DNA from: Bacteroidales bacterium
GTDB lineage: Bacteria > Bacteroidota > Bacteroidia > Bacteroidales > GCA-2711565
NCBI GenBank assembly: GCA_028280405.1
Contig: JANQLW010000012.1
Span: 1 to 64,000, forward strand
Reading direction: 5' to 3'
Length of the DNA: 64,000 bases
The translations under genes and the position numbers were made by a program. Below the pieces are notes generated by a model, which ran no database searches, was not told where the DNA came from, and worked only from the letters and a program-made list of their open reading frames with translations. Of this stretch, positions 41,846-50,785 are shown piece by piece (the stretch's first letter is position 1; each line of letters begins with the position of its first letter).

Positions 41846-42212
41846 ACCAAATTATTTATCCATACATTAATTCCCAAAATAGATAAAAGGTTACCCGGGA
41901 TAAGAGAAATAAGAATATATGTTTGGATAAACCATTTTAAGCTGATTGCTCCTGAGATTTGAAAAATGAGGAAACCTCTCTTCTTTATAAAAAAAATAGA
42001 GTATACTAAAGCTCATTCCCGAAGGGAATAAACAATATTACCAGGCTTTGGAATTTATGGCAAAACCCCGGAGGGGTTTAACACTTATGAGTCTGAAAAA
42101 GTGCATAATATGTGATTACTTAAAATAAAAAAAGAGGCTTGTTTCTCTACACAGAAGACGACCTCCAATTTTTAGTCCCGATAGTTATAGGGATTCACTA
42201 TTAGTTTTTAGT
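41846..42212. other. Intergenic region with short hairpins
   Basis: No gene. Small hairpins such as ATTCCCGAAGGGAAT (about 42014-42028) and ACCCCGGAGGGGTT (about 42065-42080) are present, of the dispersed palindrome type common here. Confidence 0.45.
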
Positions 42213-42716
42213 TTAGAAAGGCCAGAAGTTATTATCATGCCATACACTCTCTTTTAAATCTTCATTTAAACGATGAAGTAAATGATGATGTGATTTTTCC
42301 CAATCTGCAAGCATTTGGTACATTTCTTTCTCATTTGGGTCAGTAGCTTTTTCAGCCCTTTCAGAATATACGGCAATAGCTCTGTTTTCAAAGTCAATGG
42401 CTGCTGAAATAGCTGCAGCTTCAAAACTTGCTGCTGAGATTTGATCTTTGATTTCTTTAGTTAAAATCTCTATGGCAGCTGTATCATCTACCTGGTTATT
42501 TTCTTCATTCTTCTGGAAACTTTTGGTCTTTTCATAATGGGCAAACTGTTTTGATAAGAAATTGATATGCTCATCTTCTTCCTCTGCCATCATTGTAAAA
42601 ATTTTACGTACGGCAGCACTTCTGGTTTGCTTTGCAATGGTTGAATAAAAAGCTTTTCCCCTTCTTTCTAAAAGTATGGCTGTCTTTAAAATATCTGATG
42701 CGGTATTCTTTTCCAT
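42213..42716 (-). CDS. Ferritin-like / rubrerythrin-type diiron protein
   Basis: A 167-residue four-helix-bundle protein. ILLERRGKAFYSTIAKQTRS, then MMAEEEDEHINFLSKQFAHY give a first ExxH-type half-site. IDFENRAIAVYSERAEKATD and ADWEKSHHHLLHRLNEDL give the second. This places Glu/His ligands for a diiron centre in the usual helices. No C-terminal rubredoxin Cys are present. Likely role: peroxide or iron handling. It is monocistronic. Confidence 0.88.
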   Translation of the reverse strand: MEKNTASDILKTAILLERRGKAFYSTIAKQTRSAAVRKIFTMMAEEEDEHINFLSKQFAHYEKTKSFQKNEENNQVDDTAAIEILTKEIKDQISAASFEAAAISAAIDFENRAIAVYSERAEKATDPNEKEMYQMLADWEKSHHHLLHRLNEDLKESVWHDNNFWPF

Positions 42717-42879
42717 AATATTTTCAAATAATAATTAATACTCGTTCTTCACTAACAAATATAAATGTTTCTGCTAAGAATAGAAAAGATTATTCAATGG
42801 ATATTTATGATCTTCTAATAATTTGTAATTACACTATATAATGAAGTTGTCAAAAGTTGGAAGCCAAACCCCGATTTCT

Positions 42880-43190
42880 ATAACTTGTCTGCCTAAGCTA
42901 CCGTGTACCCACACCTTTATAAATAGTTTACAAAGGCAGACAGCACTGATCTTAGGAATTTGTCCTATTTTATCATTTATCCTATAGAAATAACAAAAGG
43001 ATCAATAGCACCGCGCCTTTAGGCCGGTGAACAGGAAATAAAACACAACAACATTTTCAGGACTTTAGTCCTTTTAAACCTTACAGTTCGATCAGATTAA
43101 AATAAAAGGCTAAAGGGTTTTCGTTCGCTTCATAACCACCGGCCTAAAGGCGCGGTGCTATTGATTTGATAAAAAAGATGTGGGATACAG
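42880..43190. repeat. Nested long inverted repeats
   Basis: Perfect 28-nt arms at 43002-43029 and 43137-43164 (containing AGCACCGCGCCTTTAGGCCG) face each other across about 107 bp. Outside them a second, weaker pair matches: near 42895-42915 (TAAGCTACCGTGTACCCACA) and 43170-43195 (ATGTGGGATACAGTAGCTG). The arrangement is typical of a non-autonomous MITE-like repeat inserted in the 42717-43388 gap, which has no gene. Confidence 0.7.
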
Positions 43191-43388
43191 TAGCTGCCTA
43201 AGGCAGATATAATATTACCTTGAGTTGATCGAATTTATTTCAATAATAGAATCTTGAGTCGGGGCTTGGCTAATCAGAAAATGAAAAATAGTTCTAACTT
43301 TAAACAACTTCAATTCAAAAGGGTTAATTATTTTCCTGTTTAGTATTCCCCGGATAAAATAAATATCTTTGTGTATAATTTCCATTGA

Positions 43389-44810
43389 ATGAATCAACAA
43401 TCATTAATACATAAAAATTTAGAGAAACTTTTCAAAGACTGGTCAGGTGAAGCTGTTGTGGGTATTATAAATCTGCCTGTGTCCGGTTCAAGCAGGTATT
43501 ATTTCAGAATTAAAGGAAAAACTAAAACTGCAATTGGAACGGTAAATAATGATTTAAGAGAAAATCAGGCTTTTTTCTCTTTTACAAAATGTTTTTATCA
43601 ACAGGGTTTGAACGTTCCGGAGCTTTTTAAATATGACGAAAACAGCCCTTATTATTTAATTGAAGATTTAGGAGATGATATTCTTTTAAATCATTTGCTC
43701 AAATCAGGAATGAATGCTGAAATAAAAGCTTATTATAGATCTGCTTTAACAGCCTTGTTGAAGTTTCAATTTATTGGAAAAAATAACATCAATTTTAAAG
43801 ATGCCTATCCCCGGGAAGAAATGGATGCACAATCTTTTCAATGGGATCTGAATTATTTCAAATATTACTTTTTAAAGCCAAAGAATATTTTATTTGATGA
43901 GCAGAAGCTGGAATATGATTTTGAAAAATTTACTTCTTTACTTTTGGAAGCAGAACATAATTATTTCTTGTTTAGGGATTTTCAGGCCAGGAATATTATG
44001 ATCAGAGATCACACTCCTTATTTTATCGACTATCAGGGTGGACGAAAAGGTGCTTTACAATACGATGTGGCTTCCTTATTATTTCAGGTGAAGGCAAATT
44101 TGTCTGATGAAATCAGGGAAGAATTTCTCAATCATTATGTGAGTGAACTTGAAAGAAACTATGGAGTGTCCGGAAAAGAATTTATGACCCATTTTTATCC
44201 TTATGTACTTATTCGTCTTATTCAGGTAATGGGTGCTTATGGATTTAGGGGCTTGATTGAAAACAGGACTCATTTTATAGAAAGCATTCCTTATGCAATT
44301 GATTGTTTAAAAAACTTATTGCCTGAATTTGTTTTCTTAAATCAACTTCCTGAATTGAAAAAGTGCCTGAGTTTATTAGTGGAGAGTTCTGAAGAGAAAT
44401 TATCTTCTGATACCTTGGTAATAGGTATTAAAAGCTTTGCTTATAAAGCGGGAATTCCAGAAGCTGATTCTGATCATGGAGAGGGTTTTGTTTTTGATTG
44501 TCGTGCCTTGCCTAATCCCGGAAGATTAAAAGAATACCAGGAGCTTTCAGGCCTGGATAGTGAAGTAATTGCATATTTGAAGAAGTATCCCGAATTAAAT
44601 AGGTATCTTAATCAGGTATATAATATTGTAGATCAATCAATCGATAATTATATTGAAAGAGGCTTTACCAATCTTAATGTAAATTTTGGTTGTACAGGTG
44701 GGCAGCACAGGTCTGTTTATTGTACCGAATCATTGAAAAGACATTTAAATAATAAATATAATGTTCAGGTAAACATTTTGCATACACAAAAGGAGAACTG
44801 GAGAAAATAA
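43389..44810 (+). CDS. Kinase-RapZ C-terminal fusion, AmgK-like
   Basis: A 473-residue protein of two parts. Residues 1-330 form an aminoglycoside-phosphotransferase-like kinase (YYLIEDLGDDILLNHLLK, FLFRDFQARNIMIRD catalytic loop, FIDYQGGRKG metal site). Residues about 340-473 are the RapZ/YvcJ C-terminal domain (FDCRALPNPGRLKEYQELSG, VNFGCTGGQHRSVYC). The next genes include a MurU-like nucleotidyltransferase, so the pair resembles AmgK-MurU of cell-wall recycling, which turns MurNAc or GlcNAc into UDP-MurNAc. A -7 box TATCTTTG (43364-43371) predicts a short leader. Confidence 0.85.
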   Translation: MNQQSLIHKNLEKLFKDWSGEAVVGIINLPVSGSSRYYFRIKGKTKTAIGTVNNDLRENQAFFSFTKCFYQQGLNVPELFKYDENSPYYLIEDLGDDILLNHLLKSGMNAEIKAYYRSALTALLKFQFIGKNNINFKDAYPREEMDAQSFQWDLNYFKYYFLKPKNILFDEQKLEYDFEKFTSLLLEAEHNYFLFRDFQARNIMIRDHTPYFIDYQGGRKGALQYDVASLLFQVKANLSDEIREEFLNHYVSELERNYGVSGKEFMTHFYPYVLIRLIQVMGAYGFRGLIENRTHFIESIPYAIDCLKNLLPEFVFLNQLPELKKCLSLLVESSEEKLSSDTLVIGIKSFAYKAGIPEADSDHGEGFVFDCRALPNPGRLKEYQELSGLDSEVIAYLKKYPELNRYLNQVYNIVDQSIDNYIERGFTNLNVNFGCTGGQHRSVYCTESLKRHLNNKYNVQVNILHTQKENWRK

Positions 44811-44820
44811 TATTATTTTT

Positions 44821-44958
44821 ATGAGTAAGAAGTTGTGTAAGAAAGATGAAGGTAAAATAAAAAAAGATTCTTCAAAAGAGTCTAAATTTGAATGTAAATC
44901 TTGTGGATTGAGATCAAATAAAGAAAAACATTTGTGTAAATCCAAAAAGATAAAATAA
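44821..44958 (+). CDS. Small Cys-rich (zinc-ribbon-like) protein
   Basis: A 45-residue open frame, MSKKLCKKDEGKIKKDSSKE...KFECKSCGLRSNKEKHLC. It has a CxxC and a following Cys, plus a highly basic composition. It starts 11 nt after the kinase stop. Very similar short proteins with the MSKKLCKKD start and CKxC pattern recur in Bacteroidota, so I regard it as a real gene. It may bind zinc or RNA. Confidence 0.65.
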   Translation: MSKKLCKKDEGKIKKDSSKESKFECKSCGLRSNKEKHLCKSKKIK

Positions 44959-45018
44959 TGAAAAGGGGATAAGATCCCCTCATTTTTAGTTTTTAGATAT
45001 TAGATTTTAGTTAATCAA

Positions 45019-45720
45019 ATGAATGCAATGATTTTTGCTGCCGGTTTAGGCAGCAGGCTCTATCCCTTAACAAAATATAAACCTAAAGCTCTGGTTGAGG
45101 TTCAGGGGAAGCCATTGTTGGATCACTGTATTCAAAAACTTTCAGGTATTGGTGTTCATAAAATTGTAGTGAATGTACATCATTTTGCTCCTCAGATTTT
45201 AGCTCATATTAATAAGTCTGATTATGAGATTCCTATTATAATTTCTTATGAAAAAGATAAGTTACTTGAAACAGGAGGAGGGTTGAAGTTTGCATCTAAA
45301 TATTTACTTGATGGGCCAACTCTTTTGTATAATGTTGATATACTAAGTAATATTGATTTAAACGGACTGATAGAATTTCACTCCCGGCATAAGCCTATGG
45401 CAAGCCTTGTGGTCAGAAACCGGGATACACAACGTTATTTGTTATTTGATAGTAGCAAGAGGTTAATAGGTTGGAAGAATATTAAAACTCAGGAATGTAT
45501 TAATCACTTTCCAAAACTGGATTTTTCATCATTGGCTTTTAGTGGTATTCATATTATTGATCCGGAAATTTTCAGTTTTATGCCGGATAAAGATAAGTTT
45601 TCGATGATAGAATTATATCTTGAGCTTTCTAAACAGCACAATATTCTGGCATTTGTAGATGAGAAATCAAATTGGGTTGATGTAGGTAAGCCGGATGATT
45701 TAAACAAAATGAATAAATAG
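45019..45720 (+). CDS. Sugar nucleotidyltransferase, MurU-like
   Basis: A 233-residue NTP-transferase. The start MNAMIFAAGLGSRLYPLTKY carries the GxGxRLxPLTxxxPK nucleotide loop, followed by PKALVEVQGKPLLDHCIQKL, KDKLLETGGGLKFAS and LLYNVDILSNIDL (metal Asp). WVDVGKPDDL is at the end. It would add a nucleotide to a sugar phosphate. With the kinase fusion upstream, the likely product is UDP-MurNAc or a related sugar nucleotide. The following gene starts 2 bp after the stop. Confidence 0.88.
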   Translation: MNAMIFAAGLGSRLYPLTKYKPKALVEVQGKPLLDHCIQKLSGIGVHKIVVNVHHFAPQILAHINKSDYEIPIIISYEKDKLLETGGGLKFASKYLLDGPTLLYNVDILSNIDLNGLIEFHSRHKPMASLVVRNRDTQRYLLFDSSKRLIGWKNIKTQECINHFPKLDFSSLAFSGIHIIDPEIFSFMPDKDKFSMIELYLELSKQHNILAFVDEKSNWVDVGKPDDLNKMNK

Positions 45721-45722
45721 TT

Positions 45723-48584
45723 ATGCAGAGTTTTCTTCAAAAAGTTGCACAATACATCATTGAAAAACATCCGGATGGTTTGGATGATATTTGTTTGATA
45801 TTGCCTTCGAAAAGAGCTAGCTTATTTTTGAAAAGACATATTTCTGCATTATTTCAGAAAACGCTTTGGAGCCCGGAAATTCTTTCCATTGAGGAATTTA
45901 TAAAAAAGCAATCTGATCTTAAAATCCTGGATGATATTATACTTCTATTTGAACTTTATGAAATTCATAAAAAGATCGCCGGAGCTAAAAAACAGGATTT
46001 TGATGAGTTTTCTAAATGGGGGCAGGTATTACTCCGTGATTTCAATGAAATAGATATGCACTTAGCCTCAGCTGAAAATTTATTTAATTACCTAAGTGAT
46101 ATAAAATCTCTGACTCATTGGAATCCTGAACATTTGGAACCTACAGAGTTTCAAAAGCAATATATCTCATTTTTTAAATCCTTATATACATATTACAAAG
46201 AGTTTAAAGAACGATTGATCAGTCAGAATACGGGCTATATAGGGTTGGCATTTAAACAAACAGCTGAACAGCAGGAAATACTTAGAGATCGTTATCAGGA
46301 TAAAAAAATATATTTTATCGGATTTAATGCTTTAACTAAATCTGAAGAAACAATTTTATTCGGACTTAAAAAGTCGGGAAAAGCTGAAATTTTTTGGGAT
46401 GCTGATTCATTTTATATGAGCAAAATTGAATCAGGATTGTTTCATGAAGCCGGTTTCTTCTTGAGAAAATACTTTAAAGAGTATACAGGGCAGGAATTTA
46501 ATTGGATACAGGATAATTTTGGAAAAGGATCAAAACAAATCAATATTTATGGAATACCCAAACAAATCGGACAAGCTAAGTTTTGTGGTCAGCTAATATT
46601 GGATCATCCGGGAATTGTTGATGATAAATATAATTCTGCAATTGTATTAGCCGATGAAAATTTGTTATTTCCTGTTTTAAACTCATTGCCCGAACTAAAG
46701 GAACTGAATGCAACGATGGGAGTTCCTTTGAATTCAAGTGCTGCTTTTGATTTTATCAGTGCTTTTCTGGAGATGCATTATAAATCAGAAACTTATTCAA
46801 AAGCAAATAAAAACTCTGATATTGTATTTCATATCAATGATATTAAAAAGGTTATTGGACATCCATTTATCAACAACCTGATTGAAAGCTTACTTGGTAT
46901 TACATTTGGCGAATACCGTTCCATAATATCCAGTATGCATAAATCCAATAAGATTTTTTATACAAGCAAGTTATTAAAAGAAATGTTTGGATGTAAGGAT
47001 GTGGATATACCGGAGTTTGTTAGGGTGCTTTTCAGTAAATGGGAAAATACTGAACAGGGAATAGCTATTATTAAAAATATGTTGCTCCTGATAAAGGATG
47101 CTTATTTAAGGAAGGGACAGAATGAAAAAGCCAGTTATAAAATTGAATTGGAGTATTTGTTTCAGTTTTCACTTATTTTTAATAAAATAGAAAAATTTCA
47201 AAAAGCATATCAATCCATATCCGGTTTAAAAACATTTGTCTCATTGTTTAAACAATTGTGTAAGTCAGAGAAATTATCTTTATTTGGCGAGCCTTTACAG
47301 GGTATGCAACTGATGGGGATGCTTGAAACCAGGGTGCTGGATTTTAAAAACTTAATTCTTTGTTCTGCAAATGAGCATATACTCCCTTCATCATCAAAAC
47401 AAAATTCATTTATTCCTTTTGATATAAAGAGAGCGTTTGGCCTCCCAACATACAGGGAAAAAAATGCCATTTTTGCGTATCACTTTTTCAGATTGTTACA
47501 AAAAGCTGAAAATATACATTTGTTGTATAATACAGAAGCTGATGTTTTAGCCGGTGGAGATAAAAGCAGGTTTTTGTTCCAGATTCAGGAAGAACTATCT
47601 GCTCATAATCCTGACATCCAAATAAAAGAATACATCATTAAATCTGAGGTGCAATCTCTGGATAATATAGATATTGAAGTTCCCAAAACAAAAGCTGTAT
47701 TAGAAGCATTGTATGATAAAGCAACTAAGGGATTTTCTGCAACAGGCCTTATTTCTTATATACGTTGTCCGCTGCAGTTTTATTATAAGGAAATTGCGCA
47801 AATAGGTGAATACAAACAAACGGAAGAGACAATTGATGCAGCAACTTTAGGGCAGATTATCCATGATGCACTGCAGGAGATTTATGCCCCATTGATCAAT
47901 AAGGTCGTTGATGTAAATTACCTGAAAAGTAACCTGAAAAACCTGGATGCGATTCTTAATTCTTCTTTTAGTAAGTTATATAAAGACGGAAATTTGAAAT
48001 TCGGTAAGAATTATTTAATAAACAGAATTGCAAAAATCTATCTTGAACGCTTTTTAAAAAAAGAGATAGAAAATATAAACTCCGGTACACAAATAATGAT
48101 TAAGTCGTTGGAAAATAAATATACCAGAAATCTTGATGTAGAAGGATTAGATAATACAGTTGTTTTAAAAGGATTTGTGGATCGCATTGATGAACAGAAC
48201 GGAGCATTAAGGATTATTGATTATAAAACCGGGACGGTATTGAAACGAGATTTGGAAGTTAAAGACATAAATCAAGTTTTTGATAGCCCGAATAAAGAAA
48301 AATGCTTTCAGTTAATGTTTTATTCATTGTTGCTTCAGGATTTAATAAAGGTTTACCCTGACACTTCCTGCGGCATATTTTCTCTGAAAAAAATGTCACA
48401 GGGGTATATTCAGTTACAACTCCCCGATCAAGATGACTTGATTTCAGATAATATTCATTTATTTGAAGAAGGGATTAAAAATTTATTGAAAGAGATTTTT
48501 GACCCGGGAATTAAGTATGTTCAAACTTCAGATTTGAATAACTGTAAGTTATGCGACTTTAAAACTATATGTAACAGGGCCTGA
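45723..48584 (+). CDS. PD-(D/E)XK nuclease family protein, AddB-like
   Basis: A 953-residue protein resembling the AddB-type subunit. It has an N-terminal inactive UvrD-like helicase region (LPSKRASLFLKRHISALF), with no intact Walker A. A C-terminal RecB-like nuclease contains GLISYIRCPLQFYYKEIAQI (first Fe-S Cys, about 682), LGQIIHDALQEIY, LRIIDYKTGTVL (catalytic D-YKT, about 832) and NCKLCDFKTICNR (three more cluster Cys). It fits a DNA double-strand-break repair nuclease. No AddA partner is near. It follows the MurU-like gene by 2 bp. Confidence 0.87.
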   Translation: MQSFLQKVAQYIIEKHPDGLDDICLILPSKRASLFLKRHISALFQKTLWSPEILSIEEFIKKQSDLKILDDIILLFELYEIHKKIAGAKKQDFDEFSKWGQVLLRDFNEIDMHLASAENLFNYLSDIKSLTHWNPEHLEPTEFQKQYISFFKSLYTYYKEFKERLISQNTGYIGLAFKQTAEQQEILRDRYQDKKIYFIGFNALTKSEETILFGLKKSGKAEIFWDADSFYMSKIESGLFHEAGFFLRKYFKEYTGQEFNWIQDNFGKGSKQINIYGIPKQIGQAKFCGQLILDHPGIVDDKYNSAIVLADENLLFPVLNSLPELKELNATMGVPLNSSAAFDFISAFLEMHYKSETYSKANKNSDIVFHINDIKKVIGHPFINNLIESLLGITFGEYRSIISSMHKSNKIFYTSKLLKEMFGCKDVDIPEFVRVLFSKWENTEQGIAIIKNMLLLIKDAYLRKGQNEKASYKIELEYLFQFSLIFNKIEKFQKAYQSISGLKTFVSLFKQLCKSEKLSLFGEPLQGMQLMGMLETRVLDFKNLILCSANEHILPSSSKQNSFIPFDIKRAFGLPTYREKNAIFAYHFFRLLQKAENIHLLYNTEADVLAGGDKSRFLFQIQEELSAHNPDIQIKEYIIKSEVQSLDNIDIEVPKTKAVLEALYDKATKGFSATGLISYIRCPLQFYYKEIAQIGEYKQTEETIDAATLGQIIHDALQEIYAPLINKVVDVNYLKSNLKNLDAILNSSFSKLYKDGNLKFGKNYLINRIAKIYLERFLKKEIENINSGTQIMIKSLENKYTRNLDVEGLDNTVVLKGFVDRIDEQNGALRIIDYKTGTVLKRDLEVKDINQVFDSPNKEKCFQLMFYSLLLQDLIKVYPDTSCGIFSLKKMSQGYIQLQLPDQDDLISDNIHLFEEGIKNLLKEIFDPGIKYVQTSDLNNCKLCDFKTICNRA

Positions 48585-48704
48585 TTGTTAAAAACCCATT
48601 GTTAACATTTAAATGTAATTTGCTTTAAATCGATTTGGAATTTTTGTATTTTGCATTTTAAGACATGAATCAATTGAAAACTCTGAATATAAAACATTTC
48701 TGAT

Positions 48705-50744
48705 ATGGAAATAAAAGAGAAATTTAATATTCTGATTGTAGATGATAGAGAGGAAAATCTACTTACTCTCGAAAGTATACTTGAAAACCCTGAACTGAAT
48801 ATCATTAAAGCCCGTTCAGGTAATGAAGCTCTTGGCTTGATGCTGGAATATGACTTTGCCATGGTGTTGCTCGATGTCCAAATGCCTGAAATGGATGGTT
48901 TTGAAACAGCAGAATTAATGCGTAGCAATGAAAGAACCCGAAATATTCCTATAATCTTTGTAACCGCTATCAGTAAGCAACGACAGCATGTGTTCAAAGG
49001 ATATGAAGCGGGTGCTGTAGATTATCTTTATAAACCATTGGATTTGGAAATCCTTCAGAGTAAAATTAAAGCCTATATTGAGTTCTTTAAACAGAAACAT
49101 TCTCTGGAATTAACTACTAAAAAGCTGGAACGTACAATTCAGGAATTAGATCATGCTAAAAGGATCGCTGAAGAAGCTACTCTTGCAAAAAGTTCTTTCC
49201 TTGCAAATATGAGCCATGAGATCAGAACTCCTTTAAATGGTATTATTGGCATGGCTGATTTGGTGTTGATGGGAAATGATATGACAGAACTCCAAAAAGA
49301 ACGGGTTCTGGATATAAAAAGCTCGGGAGAATCTTTGTTGGATATCATTAACGAAATTTTGGATATTTCAAAAATTGAGGCTGATCGATTAGAACTTGAA
49401 CATATCGAATTTAGTTTAAGAGATGTATTGCAAAAAGTTATTCGCTTGTTGTCAGTTAAAATATTCCATGATAAACTGGAATTTTTATGTAATATTTCTC
49501 CCGAAATTCCGGATATCCTGATTGGAGACCCTGTTAGGCTTAGGCAGGTTTTGATAAATTTTGTTGGGAATGCTATTAAGTTTACTGATAATGGATATGT
49601 AATCATAAATATCACTTCTGATAAGATTGATGAAAAATCAGTAGATTTATTGTTCTCTATTGAAGATTCGGGTATTGGAATAGGAGAAGATCAAATTAAT
49701 AAGTTATTTGAATCATTTAGTCAGGCTGATTCATCTACTACAAGAAAGCATGGAGGCACAGGTCTGGGATTGTCAATTTCTAAAAAACTTATTACCAAAA
49801 TGGGTGGGAATATTCAGGTTAAAAGCAAAATCGGCAAAGGAAGTAAATTTTTCTTTAATTTGAATTTTAAACTTGGAAATCAGGAAAAGGCTAAATGTTT
49901 TAAAGATATGGAGCTTCCTGCAGATTTTAATATCCTGATTATTGATGATAATAAAAAAAGCATGGATATTGTCTCAAATATTCTGAATTATCATGATATT
50001 TCATATAATGTTGCTTTTTCTTATAAAGAGGCACAGGAGTTTCTGAAAAATAATAAAGAAGCTAAAAAAGTAGATATGCTTTTAGTAGATTACTTTATGC
50101 CAGAAATGAACGGACTTGAAATGGGGCAAAGCTTGCTTAAGGATTATTTTGAAACTGATCAGACAGAATTGGTAATTATGGCACCTGTACAGTATTCTGT
50201 TGAAGGAAGTAAATTGAAAATTGCAAATTTCAAACATAAGATAACCAAACCAATACTTCAAAAAGAATTAATGGCATTGATCTGTAAAATTTCCAAAAGA
50301 GAAAATTGTGATGAAATAATAGAACCTATTGCCCCAAAAACAGAAACAACTATTAAAGAAGATTCTATTCCTGAAAATTTAAACATCTTAGTTGCCGAAG
50401 ACCAGGTGATTAATCAAAAAATTGTAAAGCAGTTTTTAGAAAGAAAAGGATTTGATGTTACCATTGCCGCAAATGGACGAATAGCCTATGAATCCTTTCA
50501 AAAGGAAAAGTTCAATATTGTGTTGATGGATATTCAGATGCCCGAAATAGATGGATATGAGACAACCCGGTTGATCAGAAAATTTGAAGAAAACAGTGAG
50601 TCTCATATTCCTATTGTTGCTATGACTGCTCATGCGATGAAAGGTGACAAAGAAAAATGTTTAGCAGCCGGAATGGATTACTATATAACTAAACCAATCA
50701 ATCCTGATGAATTATATAAGGTGATCGATTTATATGCTAAATAA
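48705..50744 (+). CDS. Hybrid two-component sensor: REC-HisKA-HATPase-REC-REC
   Basis: A 679-residue cytoplasmic protein. The receiver at 1-125 has [13 protein letters not shown] and [12 protein letters not shown] coiled coil leads to HisKA with [20 protein letters not shown] (His about 169), then the HATPase_c (about 270-395: [33 protein letters not shown]). A diverged REC (about 407-525, [12 protein letters not shown]) and a final REC (about 560-679, [12 protein letters not shown]) follow. No sensor domain or membrane helix, so input probably comes through the N-terminal REC. It starts a cluster with another hybrid kinase and CheR/CheB genes. Confidence 0.92.
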   Translation: MEIKEKFNILIVDDREENLLTLESILENPELNIIKARSGNEALGLMLEYDFAMVLLDVQMPEMDGFETAELMRSNERTRNIPIIFVTAISKQRQHVFKGYEAGAVDYLYKPLDLEILQSKIKAYIEFFKQKHSLELTTKKLERTIQELDHAKRIAEEATLAKSSFLANMSHEIRTPLNGIIGMADLVLMGNDMTELQKERVLDIKSSGESLLDIINEILDISKIEADRLELEHIEFSLRDVLQKVIRLLSVKIFHDKLEFLCNISPEIPDILIGDPVRLRQVLINFVGNAIKFTDNGYVIINITSDKIDEKSVDLLFSIEDSGIGIGEDQINKLFESFSQADSSTTRKHGGTGLGLSISKKLITKMGGNIQVKSKIGKGSKFFFNLNFKLGNQEKAKCFKDMELPADFNILIIDDNKKSMDIVSNILNYHDISYNVAFSYKEAQEFLKNNKEAKKVDMLLVDYFMPEMNGLEMGQSLLKDYFETDQTELVIMAPVQYSVEGSKLKIANFKHKITKPILQKELMALICKISKRENCDEIIEPIAPKTETTIKEDSIPENLNILVAEDQVINQKIVKQFLERKGFDVTIAANGRIAYESFQKEKFNIVLMDIQMPEIDGYETTRLIRKFEENSESHIPIVAMTAHAMKGDKEKCLAAGMDYYITKPINPDELYKVIDLYAK

Positions 50745-50785
50745 AGTGTGAAATTTTGATTATTCTTTAAACAAGAAAAGTTTAT

